NCBI GenBank assembly: GCA_934699065.1
Contig: CAKUWD010000076.1
Location: forward strand, 1 to 12,156
From: an uncultured Treponema sp.
Lineage (GTDB): Bacteria; Spirochaetota; Spirochaetia; Treponematales; Treponemataceae
Direction of reading: 5' to 3'
Length of the DNA: 12,156 nt
Position 1 is the stretch's first letter; the number at the start of each line of letters is the position of its first letter. Position numbers and translations under genes: made by a program. Positions 5,584 to 11,917 of this stretch are shown here, in pieces. Under the pieces are notes generated by a model that worked only from the letters and a program-made list of their open reading frames with translations, searched no databases and was not told where the DNA came from.

Positions 5584-6561
5584 ATGAAATGTATTAAATG
5601 TGGTACTATGCTTCCGGATGAAGCTCATTTTTGTTTTAATTGCGGATATCCTACAAGTGATGTAAAAGTTTTGCGTTCTTGTGAAGAGTGTGGTAATGCA
5701 CTTAGCACAATGGATAAATTCTGTTCGCGCTGCGGTGTTCCAGTTCGGGTTGTTAAGGAAGGAGAAGGCGCAGCTCAGGTAGCAGAAAAATCTCGTGTTC
5801 AGCTGGGAAAAAATCCAAAAATGATCTTGATTCCGGGCGGACAGTTTGTTATGGGAGGCGGCTCACACAATAGCCTCGTAACTCTCGTAAGTTATTATTT
5901 AAGCGAAGTACCTGTAACGCAGCTTCAGTATGCACATGTAATGGGAAAAAATCCTTCAAAACTTCAGGGAGACAATCACCCGGTAGAAAGTGTGAACTGG
6001 TGTGAAGCAATCATCTATTGTAATATGCTCAGCAAACTCAACGGACTTATGCCTTGTTACAGTATTGGTACAACAACAGATTTAAGTGCATTCGAAGCAA
6101 CAAGCCCTGTATGGAAAAGAATCAATTGTAATTTTACAGCCAACGGTTACAGACTCCCTACAGAAGCTGAATGGGAATATGCCGCTCGTGATGGAAAAAC
6201 TTCAACTCCAAATCCTTATGCAGGAAGCGCAAATATTAATGCAGTTGCCTGGTATGGTGAAAACAGTGGAATTACAAGTCATGATGTAGCAACAAAAGAT
6301 CCGAATGCTTTAAAGCTTTATGATATGTGTGGTAACGTTGCCGAATGGTGCTGGGATTATTACACTCCAAATCTTGCAAGCGGTGCTCAGACAAATCCTC
6401 ATGGACCAAGCACAGGTGATATGCACGTAAAACGTGGAGGCAGCTGGCTTGATGATCCTCAACAGTGTACGGTTTTTTATAGAAGCGGAAGTGCTCCTAA
6501 TGGAAAGAGCAGCAGCCTGGGATTTCGTGTTTGCTGCAGTGCAGTGGGACAGACAATTTAG
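5584..6561 (+). CDS. Double zinc-ribbon protein with SUMF1/FGE-like domain
   Basis: The 325-residue protein has two N-terminal zinc ribbons (C3, C6, C17, C20 and C33, C36, C47, C50), a charged linker at about 55-77, and an FGE-sulfatase (SUMF1, formylglycine-generating-enzyme-like) domain at about 78-320. The domain is recognised from ILIPGGQFVMGG (81-92), PVTQLQYAHVMG, the segment NGYRLPTEAEWEYAARDG (187-204), MCGNVAEWCWDY (248-259), KRGGSW (283-288) and LGFRVC (312-317). Aligned by eye to true formylglycine-generating enzyme, the second active cysteine is present as C295, but the first is D290. Oxidation of a sulfatase cysteine is therefore unlikely, and a binding or scaffold role is more plausible. 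No signal peptide is seen, so it should be cytoplasmic. A STAS protein gene follows 50 bases downstream, linking it to partner-switch signalling. Confidence 0.82.
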   Translation: MKCIKCGTMLPDEAHFCFNCGYPTSDVKVLRSCEECGNALSTMDKFCSRCGVPVRVVKEGEGAAQVAEKSRVQLGKNPKMILIPGGQFVMGGGSHNSLVTLVSYYLSEVPVTQLQYAHVMGKNPSKLQGDNHPVESVNWCEAIIYCNMLSKLNGLMPCYSIGTTTDLSAFEATSPVWKRINCNFTANGYRLPTEAEWEYAARDGKTSTPNPYAGSANINAVAWYGENSGITSHDVATKDPNALKLYDMCGNVAEWCWDYYTPNLASGAQTNPHGPSTGDMHVKRGGSWLDDPQQCTVFYRSGSAPNGKSSSLGFRVCCSAVGQTI

Positions 6562-6611
6562 GCATTACAATCTAACTTGCAAAATAAATTAAATGGTGAG
6601 AAAATAAAATT

Positions 6612-6911
6612 ATGACAATTACTGAAAACAAAACATCTAATTCTCTAGAACTTGTTATTGGCGGCCGTCTTGATACTAGCTCTGCACCTGAGCTTGAAGC
6701 TAAACTCAAACAGATTGATAAAGATGTTCAGACACTTTATCTGAACCTTGCAAATATTCAGTATATTTCCAGTGCCGGATTACGCGTTGTTCTTCTGGCT
6801 CATAAATTAATGCTTCCTACCGGAGGAAAAATGATTATCCGTCAGCCTTCTGCTTTCTGTAAACAGGTTTTGTCGGCAACCGGAATGGACAGTATTTTGA
6901 CAGTTGAGTAA
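6612..6911 (+). CDS. STAS-domain anti-anti-sigma factor-like protein (RsbV/SpoIIAA type)
   Basis: The 99 residues form a single STAS domain, the size of RsbV or SpoIIAA. Family members bind an RsbW-type kinase when unphosphorylated and are released when a serine is phosphorylated. The segment GGRLDTSSAPELE (17-29) and the helix-start motif YISSAGLRV (51-59) match the family. S54 aligns with the phosphorylated serine, and the aspartate usually before it is S53 here. GGTGAG about 11 bases before the ATG is a modest ribosome site. The gene follows the zinc-ribbon/SUMF1 gene in the same direction and faces the RsbW-like and RsbU-like genes. Those are its likely kinase and phosphatase partners, though pairing is inferred from location only. 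Confidence 0.88.
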   Translation: MTITENKTSNSLELVIGGRLDTSSAPELEAKLKQIDKDVQTLYLNLANIQYISSAGLRVVLLAHKLMLPTGGKMIIRQPSAFCKQVLSATGMDSILTVE

Positions 6912-6929
6912 GTCTGCAAGGGGATGACC

Positions 6930-7085
6930 TGATGTCATTCCGAACTTGTTTCGGAATCTAAGGATCTAGTTATTATGTAGATGCTGAAACATAGGGAGCG
7001 GCACTGCGTAGCAGGGCAAAAATAGTCCAGTGGACTATTTTTAGCGAGTCTCCGAGCAGCTGTGCTGCGAAGGTTCAGCATGACG
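6930..7085. repeat. Composite palindromic element at the convergent STAS/RsbW junction
   Basis: The left part holds ATTCCGAA/TTCGGAAT (6937-6944 and 6950-6957). The right part is bounded by inverted ends ATGCTGAA (6981-6988) and TTCAGCAT (7074-7081). It encloses CTGC/GCAG (7004-7014), an 11-bp perfect stem (7018-7042) and GCAGC/GCTGC (7056-7068). TTCAGCATGACG (7074-7085) is the exact inverse of 3446-3457. The layered structure resembles a non-autonomous mobile palindrome. Its right end overlaps the 3' end of the RsbW-like gene. No gene is seen in the gap 6912-7074. Confidence 0.75.
7018..7042. terminator. Symmetric, probably bidirectional transcription terminator
   Basis: AAAAATAGTCC and GGACTATTTTT form a perfect 11-bp stem with a 3-base loop. 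An A-run on one side becomes a T-run on either strand. It sits between the convergent STAS and RsbW-like genes, as expected for a shared terminator. The stem is AU-rich and only moderately stable, so efficiency is uncertain. Confidence 0.65.
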
Positions 7086-7497
7086 TAATTCTCTTAGTAA
7101 TTGTTAAACAATTTTTTCCATCTGCGAACTCATATTCTACCGAATCCATAAATTTCTTCGTCAAGAAAATGCCAAGCCCGCCGATGTTTCTTTCTTCGGC
7201 ACTTAAGGTTATATCCGGGTCAGGTTTTGCAAGTGGATTAAAGGGTTTACCACTATCCTTAAAAATCATAGTTAAAACACCGCTGCCGTCGCCCCCAATG
7301 TGATAGCCGCATGTAATTTCTGCTTCTTTAGAACCGGAATAATGAGCAATATTCACAAAAATCTCTTCAACAGCCAGATCAATCTGATTTATAAGCATGT
7401 CTTCACAGCCAGATGGCAGCATAGAATGAATAAAATCATTAACTGTCTGCATGTTTGTATCTGAGGCTTTTATTGTCAGATTTTTTGTTTCATTCAT
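7075..7497 (-). CDS. RsbW/SpoIIAB-like serine kinase ATPase (HATPase_c_2)
   Basis: This 140-residue protein is a single GHKL ATPase domain of the anti-sigma-factor kinase type. Such proteins phosphorylate a STAS partner and bind a sigma factor or other target. The N-box is LAVEEIFVNI (41-50, with E44, E45 and N49), the G1 motif DSGKPF (81-86) and the G2 motif GGLGIFL (106-112). The start has an AGGAG site 7 bases upstream that overlaps the TAG stop of the phosphatase gene 9 bases away, so translation is probably coupled. The last codons and the TGA stop lie in a palindromic repeat (7074-7085), so the C-terminal residues Thr-Ser-Cys are repeat-encoded. No sigma factor is encoded in the window, so the final output is unknown. 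Confidence 0.9.
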   Translation of the reverse strand: MNETKNLTIKASDTNMQTVNDFIHSMLPSGCEDMLINQIDLAVEEIFVNIAHYSGSKEAEITCGYHIGGDGSGVLTMIFKDSGKPFNPLAKPDPDITLSAEERNIGGLGIFLTKKFMDSVEYEFADGKNCLTITKRITSC

Positions 7498-7506
7498 TAC
7501 AAGCTC

Positions 7507-9114
7507 CTACTTTCCTGCAAAAGACATTTCAAGCATTGTGATGTCATCAAATTGTGGAGCTTCATTTACAAACTCATCAATATCTGTACGAACAATATCA
7601 ATAACATCTCTTGGACTCTTATCTACAGCGTATTTCATAACTGTAATCAGTCGGTTTTCGCCGTAAAGTTCATTCTGCAGATTTGTGGCTTCTGTAACTC
7701 CATCTGTGTAAATAAAGAGTCGGTCGCCTTTTGAAAGTATAAGGCTGTGAGTTGTATATGGAACTCCGTCCATTCCGGCAAGCATAAGGTTTGGCTTAGT
7801 TGTAAGATATTTGATTTCTCCTCCCTGCATGATAATAGGAGCATTGTGTCCGGCATTTGCAAACTTCAGCTCACCAGTAGAAAGCGTGAGGATTCCAAGC
7901 CAGCATGTAACAAACAGACCGCTTTCGTTTCCTTCGCACAGGATTTTGTTTACATGTTCAAATATCTTTGCAGGATCAAGTTCATGGGCTGCAGTATCTT
8001 TTAAGAGCGTTTTGGTAATCACCATGAAAAGAGCCGCCGGTACGCCCTTTCCGCTTACATCACCAACTACAACCGCAAAGTGATCATCATCAATCATATA
8101 AAAATCATAAAAGTCGCCGCCTACTTCTTTGGCAGGTTCCATAGAGGCATAAAGTTCAACTTCTTTGTGATTTTCATAAGGAGGGAAAACTCGAGGAAGC
8201 ATTTCTGCCTGAATTTTTTTTGCAACGTTGAGTTCGGCACCAAGCCTTTCCTTTTCTGCAGTTGCGTGAGTAAGGTCTTCAATATACCGGTTCATATCTT
8301 GACTCATCTTTTCAACTGATTTAGCAAGAGTACTGATTTCGTTATGGCCGTGAACCTTCTGTAAAACGCCCGTGAGTTCTCCGTGATGCTCGGCAAAGTG
8401 TGAGGTTTCGTAAGTTACAAAAAGAATCGGACGGATAATTCCCAGATACAAAAAGAGAGCATAAAGTGCTACAAAGACTGCTGTAACGACAAGAGCCCAT
8501 AAAATAATGGCCTGGAGGAAGCGTCGTTTATACTCTTTGATTTCGTGCATTGGTTTTACGACACTTACAATTGCACAAGGTTTTTTTAAGGAATTATAAA
8601 GCGGAACAGCACTCGTAACGTGGCCGCCACCTTTTTTATATGAAAACATACTGTAATTTTCATGACGTTCGATTACGCTGCGAAGTTTATTTATATAGTA
8701 ATCATCTTTTTTTTCGAGTGACTGAACATAGCCCAGTTCTATGATTTTGCTGTTTTTTTCTTTGCTATTAACGGTATCGAAAACATAAGTTCTGGATTTA
8801 TAGTCTGGAGCAATTGTGGTCACATAAACGTAAACTAGTTCCGAAGCTTCGGTTATATCTATGAGACGGCGGTTTGTTTCTATCCAATCGTAGTCTGCTC
8901 CGTTTTTAATCCAGTGGTCAAGTTTATCGCCATCAATGTAGGTTGCCGCAGTTTGTGCAAACTGTTCTGTAACGTTGCCATAAATTACTTCCAGTTCTTC
9001 TTTGAACTGACGGTAACCGTTATAGCTGTTTACAAGGCACATTACAGCACCAAAAATGACTGCTCCAAAAATCAGTTCAAGACCTAGTACAGAAATGCGA
9101 AACTTCTTTTTCAT
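7507..9114 (-). CDS. Membrane RsbU-like PP2C serine phosphatase with sensor and HAMP domain
   Basis: The 535 residues show a membrane helix at 8-29, an extracytoplasmic sensor region at about 30-199, a second helix at 200-226, a HAMP domain at about 227-282, a short coiled coil with the AEMLPRVFPP motif (303-312) and a SpoIIE/RsbU PP2C domain at about 318-533. Metal-binding acidic residues appear in GGDFYD (332-337), GDVSGKG (351-357), YTDG (469-472) and FDD (522-524). Such enzymes dephosphorylate RsbV-type STAS proteins in response to a signal. The extracytoplasmic part resembles a Cache-like sensor in layout, but I could not assign it. A consensus promoter and a GAGG ribosome site precede the start, and it forms an operon with the RsbW-like gene. 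Confidence 0.93.
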   Translation of the reverse strand: MKKKFRISVLGLELIFGAVIFGAVMCLVNSYNGYRQFKEELEVIYGNVTEQFAQTAATYIDGDKLDHWIKNGADYDWIETNRRLIDITEASELVYVYVTTIAPDYKSRTYVFDTVNSKEKNSKIIELGYVQSLEKKDDYYINKLRSVIERHENYSMFSYKKGGGHVTSAVPLYNSLKKPCAIVSVVKPMHEIKEYKRRFLQAIILWALVVTAVFVALYALFLYLGIIRPILFVTYETSHFAEHHGELTGVLQKVHGHNEISTLAKSVEKMSQDMNRYIEDLTHATAEKERLGAELNVAKKIQAEMLPRVFPPYENHKEVELYASMEPAKEVGGDFYDFYMIDDDHFAVVVGDVSGKGVPAALFMVITKTLLKDTAAHELDPAKIFEHVNKILCEGNESGLFVTCWLGILTLSTGELKFANAGHNAPIIMQGGEIKYLTTKPNLMLAGMDGVPYTTHSLILSKGDRLFIYTDGVTEATNLQNELYGENRLITVMKYAVDKSPRDVIDIVRTDIDEFVNEAPQFDDITMLEMSFAGK

Positions 9115-9132
9115 TAGAAATACCTCGCATTA

Positions 9133-9161
9133 ATTATACAGCATAATTTGAGAAATGGAAA
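9133..9161 (-). promoter_or_regulatory. Promoter of the phosphatase/RsbW-like operon
   Basis: On the minus strand TTTCCA (9161-9156), a 17-base spacer and a perfect TATAAT (9138-9133) fit the housekeeping consensus. Transcription would start near 9126, and GAGG is placed 8 bases before the ATG, so this unit has a conventional short leader. Confidence 0.6.
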
Positions 9162-9215
9162 AACAGATTGTTTTTCTGCCTGATTCGGTTAATGAAAGCT
9201 TTAGTGCAGGTTTTT

Positions 9216-9950
9216 TTATTTCTGATAGAGATCGAGATGAGCCTGAACACGGGCTTTTACGAGGTCTGAAATTTCTGTTGTAGACATTCCTTCGTATTCT
9301 TCCGGTGAAATCGGCTTAAGGTAATGAACCTGAATCGGGTTTGTAGTATTGAATCCGTTGTCAAAGATTTTGTAGGAATCTATGATTGCTACCGGCAGAA
9401 TGGTGCAGTGTGCACGCTGTGGGCTTTTGAAACTTCCGGCATGGAATTCATCCAGCTTACCGTCTTCAATTTCATATCCGCCTTCCGGGAAAACCATGTA
9501 ATTATATCCTTTTTTCAAATCTTTGGTGATTTCGATATAAGCTTTCACAACAGAGTGGGTGTTATGCTTTTTGAGTTTTTGTGATTTTATGAGACGGCAG
9601 ATTTCACGTATAAAAGGACGGTGTGTTGCAACATCATCAAGAATTACACCGATTTTACGTGGGAAGGTATACCATATTGCGCAAGGGTCAAATTTTTCCT
9701 GGTGATTTGCACAGATATAGAGTCCGTCATGCTGAGGAATATTTTCAAGACCGTAAGCTTCAACTTTAAGACCTGCAGAATCAACTGCTACTTGCACAAC
9801 TTTCTTTCCATAAGCATATAATTCATCTTCTGAATATTTTTTGAGATGATAGGCCATGTAGACCATTTTTGGGTAATATGCAAATATTTTTAAGAAGTTT
9901 CTTGAAATCGCCTTAAATAATATTGAAGTACTGCGTTTGTTAGGTTTCAT
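9216..9950 (-). CDS. PlsC-type 1-acyl-glycerol-3-phosphate acyltransferase family protein
   Basis: This 244-residue protein has the glycerolipid acyltransferase block I, NHQEKFD (82-88, HX4D with H83 and D88), and block III VFPEGGYE (about 156-163), the catalytic and phosphate-binding signatures of PlsC. Family members transfer an acyl chain to lysophosphatidic acid or related lysolipids at the inner face of the membrane. The N-terminus is basic and amphipathic without a clear full membrane span. Length is typical. A promoter lies just upstream and no Shine-Dalgarno site is visible, so it may be read from a near-leaderless mRNA. A later Met (about residue 29) is an alternative start. Exact lipid substrate is unknown. 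Confidence 0.85.
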   Translation of the reverse strand: MKPNKRSTSILFKAISRNFLKIFAYYPKMVYMAYHLKKYSEDELYAYGKKVVQVAVDSAGLKVEAYGLENIPQHDGLYICANHQEKFDPCAIWYTFPRKIGVILDDVATHRPFIREICRLIKSQKLKKHNTHSVVKAYIEITKDLKKGYNYMVFPEGGYEIEDGKLDEFHAGSFKSPQRAHCTILPVAIIDSYKIFDNGFNTTNPIQVHYLKPISPEEYEGMSTTEISDLVKARVQAHLDLYQK

Positions 9951-9965
9951 ATTAAATCAAACATC

Positions 9966-9994
9966 ATAATAGCATTATTTAAGGCATTATTCAA
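9966..9994 (-). promoter_or_regulatory. Promoter of the acyltransferase gene
   Basis: On the minus strand TTGAAT (9994-9989), a 17-base spacer and TATTAT (9971-9966) fit the housekeeping pattern. Transcription would begin near 9959, about 9 bases before the ATG at 9950. It separates this gene from the upstream transporter gene, which ends at 10008. Confidence 0.55.
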
Positions 9995-10007
9995 ATGGGT
10001 TTTTCAG

Positions 10008-10712
10008 TTAGTTCTGGCTTACATCTGTTTTTGCTGCTATTTTTCGTGCAAGATATACAAAAGGAGTATCCAGAAGACTGGTTGCAACGTAAATTACATA
10101 GCAGCTTGCGGTAATTGCAAGCAATTCGCGGAAAGTATAGATTCCAAGGAAAGCTCCAAAGTTAAAAAGCACGATATTTACAAACTGAGAAATCAAAGTT
10201 GAGAAATTATTACGGAACCAGAGCATTTTTGTGTGGCTGCCGGTTTTCTTTTCTGTAAGATTCCACCATGCATGATAGAGAGAAACGTCAATAAACTCAG
10301 AAATTACATAAGCAATCAGGCTTGAGAGGAGCATACGAGGTGTGTTAGAGAAAAGTCCGCGTACAAATTCGTTTGACCAGTCGCTTTCAGCAGGAATATA
10401 GCGTACCCACATAAAGCTCAAAAGAATAAAGCTGAGGCTTGTGAAAATTCCTGCAAGAACACCCTTATTTGCTTCTTTTTTTCCATATACTTCGCTCAAA
10501 ATATCAGTTGCAAGAAAAGTAGCCGCAAAAAGCGTGTTACCGAGAGTTTGATCCATACCAAATGCGTGAACAAGAATTGTAACTTCGATGTTTGCAAGAA
10601 CAGTACAGATACCAATCCAGGCGAAAAGTCCGCCTTTGCCAAATACTTTCAAAAACAGCAGAGTGCCGCCGAAAGACACTAAAAGTGTAATAACGAGAAA
10701 AAGTTCATTCAT
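10008..10712 (-). CDS. yhhQ: Queuosine precursor transporter, YhhQ/DUF165 family
   Basis: From the start chosen here the protein is 234 residues and almost entirely hydrophobic, with about six membrane helices. Signatures of the YhhQ (DUF165, vitamin-uptake-like) family are ATDILSEVYGKKEA, ISEFIDVSLYHAWW and WFRNNFSTLISQ. E. coli YhhQ imports the queuosine precursors preQ0 and preQ1 for tRNA modification. An upstream in-frame ATG at 10772 would add 20 non-hydrophobic residues. I prefer 10712 because GAGG lies 8 bases before it and MNELFLVITLLVSF is a natural membrane start. No queuosine synthesis gene is nearby. Specificity is inferred from the family. Confidence 0.88.
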   Translation of the reverse strand: MNELFLVITLLVSFGGTLLFLKVFGKGGLFAWIGICTVLANIEVTILVHAFGMDQTLGNTLFAATFLATDILSEVYGKKEANKGVLAGIFTSLSFILLSFMWVRYIPAESDWSNEFVRGLFSNTPRMLLSSLIAYVISEFIDVSLYHAWWNLTEKKTGSHTKMLWFRNNFSTLISQFVNIVLFNFGAFLGIYTFRELLAITASCYVIYVATSLLDTPFVYLARKIAAKTDVSQN

Positions 10713-10843
10713 GTAAATGACCTCAAAAAATAGAATTGACCTGGTTTTGATTTGCAGCAAACTTTGTTTCATGCTGCCGGCAGGAAGGACTTCGAACTGC
10801 CTTTGTGTTGAATTAAAATATAAGATTTTCTGGAATTATGCAA
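10713..10843 (-). promoter_or_regulatory. Promoter and folded leader of yhhQ
   Basis: On the minus strand TTGCAT (10843-10838), a 17-base spacer and TATTTT (10820-10815) give a plausible promoter with a start near 10808 and a leader of about 95 nt. The leader contains GGCAG/CTGCC (10801-10779) and GCAGCA/TGCTGC (10777-10754) stems sharing the perfect palindrome CTGCCGGCAG (10774-10783). I looked for the preQ1-I and preQ1-II riboswitch patterns and do not see a convincing match. Confidence 0.35.
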
Positions 10844-10872
10844 TATACGGAAATTGGGCAGATATAGGCGCT

Positions 10873-10895
10873 GGTTGAGCTTGTTGAAACTACCG
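10873..10895. repeat. Degenerate copy of the REP-like GTTGAGCTTGTCGAAAC repeat
   Basis: The sequence GGTTGAGCTTGTTGAAAC, followed by TACC, differs by one base from the core at 864-881. It lies 16 bases past the EamA gene stop on the minus strand. The arms are imperfect, so a strong hairpin is unlikely. Confidence 0.6.
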
Positions 10896-10910
10896 CATAC
10901 GACCTTTGAT

Positions 10911-11813
10911 CTATTCAGCTAACTGGGATTCTTCTGAGTGACGATGTGTGTAAATATAATTCACAACCGCCATGCTTATGATGATGATGTAACCGGCGAG
11001 ACTCATCCAGTCTGGGAACTGGCCAAAGAATACAAGGCCGAACAAAGTTGAGAACAGAATTTGTGAGTAATCATAAATAGAGATTTTGCTGGCAGGAGCG
11101 TGATAGTAGGCTGCGGTGATAGAGAACTGGCCTCCAGCTGCACAGCCACCAGCACAACAGAGCATAAGAGTCTGCTGCCAGGTCATTGGATTAAAGCTTG
11201 TAATAAGGTAAGGCACAGAAAGCATCATAGAAAAAGCTGAGAAAAAGAGAATTATGATTTTACCGTTACATTTAAGATAGCTCAATTTTCTGATGCTGGC
11301 GTAGGCGAGACCCGCACCAACTCCGCCCATAAAGGCTGCCAGAGTCGGAATCATCTGAGTAAAATTGAAAGAAGGTTTTACAATCAGAATGGAACCGCAG
11401 AAAGCAACGAGAATACAGGCAAGAGGTACCGGTCTGATTTTTTCACGCAGAATTATGTAGCAGAATATAATAGTAAAAAAGGGCGCCATTTTGTTGAGGA
11501 TGGCTGCATCGGCCAGAAGAATATGGTCGATTGCATAAAAGTTTCCGAATACGCCAACAGAGCCGGCAAAAGCTCTCAAAAAGAGGTAAAGCGGTGCACC
11601 CTTAGGAATACGGATTGCATCGCGGCCATTATGCCTTGCGTCCCGAATAGTGCCCCCGAGCGCGATCAGAAAAGCCACAGCGTTCCTGAAAAAAGCCTTC
11701 TGTACAAAGTGAATATCACCCGCCAGCCGTACAAAAACAGCCATAAGTGCAAAGAAAAATGCCGAGCAGATTATAAAAAATATTCCCTTTGAAGTGTTTG
11801 ATTGAGGCTTCAT
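10911..11813 (-). CDS. EamA/DMT-superfamily transporter
   Basis: From the start at 11813 the protein has 300 residues and about ten hydrophobic helices in two related halves, the layout of the EamA (RhaT/YdcZ-like) drug/metabolite transporter family. Recognisable points are AFFFALMAVFVRLAG in the first helix, YAIDHILLADAAILNKMAPFF at the end of the first half and GQFSITAAYYHAPASKISIYDYSQILFS in the second. Substrate is not predictable; relatives export amino acids or metabolites. A longer frame from 11897 adds 28 polar residues, but a very good promoter lies inside it, its -10 box ending 7 bases before the 11813 ATG. The shorter start is therefore preferred and the mRNA should be leaderless. 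A divergent gene begins 104 bases away. Confidence 0.87.
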   Translation of the reverse strand: MKPQSNTSKGIFFIICSAFFFALMAVFVRLAGDIHFVQKAFFRNAVAFLIALGGTIRDARHNGRDAIRIPKGAPLYLFLRAFAGSVGVFGNFYAIDHILLADAAILNKMAPFFTIIFCYIILREKIRPVPLACILVAFCGSILIVKPSFNFTQMIPTLAAFMGGVGAGLAYASIRKLSYLKCNGKIIILFFSAFSMMLSVPYLITSFNPMTWQQTLMLCCAGGCAAGGQFSITAAYYHAPASKISIYDYSQILFSTLFGLVFFGQFPDWMSLAGYIIIISMAVVNYIYTHRHSEESQLAE

Positions 11814-11820
11814 TTCTTTA

Positions 11821-11849
11821 ATTATACTGTAATTGCAGAGATTTGTCAT
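11821..11849 (-). promoter_or_regulatory. Strong promoter for the EamA gene, predicted leaderless start
   Basis: On the minus strand ATGACA (11849-11844), a 17-base spacer and TATAAT (11826-11821) match the consensus at 11 of 12 positions. The box ends 7 bases before the ATG at 11813, so the first transcribed base should be at or next to the start codon. Confidence 0.65.
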
Positions 11850-11883
11850 TGAGAATGAATATGGATTGCTTCGTCGGTTTCGC

Positions 11884-11911
11884 TTGACTTTTAGCACTTT
11901 GGTATTAGACT
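11884..11911 (+). promoter_or_regulatory. Promoter for the right-edge membrane protein gene
   Basis: TTGACT (11884-11889), a 16-base spacer and TAGACT (11906-11911) form a moderate promoter whose -10 box ends 6 bases before the ATG at 11918. No Shine-Dalgarno site is present, so this is another candidate leaderless start. It lies divergent to the EamA promoter. Confidence 0.4.
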
Positions 11912-11917
11912 TTATCT

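Noticed and set aside
5584..6561. A true formylglycine-generating enzyme
   Set aside because: One of the two catalytic cysteines appears to be replaced by aspartate, no sulfatase gene is nearby, and the protein carries zinc ribbons instead of a secretion signal.
10713..10808. A preQ1 riboswitch ahead of yhhQ
   Set aside because: The short hairpin with its A-rich 3' tail and the conserved loop bases of preQ1-I are not visible, nor is the preQ1-II layout.
11814..11897. A 28-residue N-terminal extension of the EamA protein
   Set aside because: A near-consensus promoter for the gene lies within it and the extension is polar and unlike the family's N-terminus.
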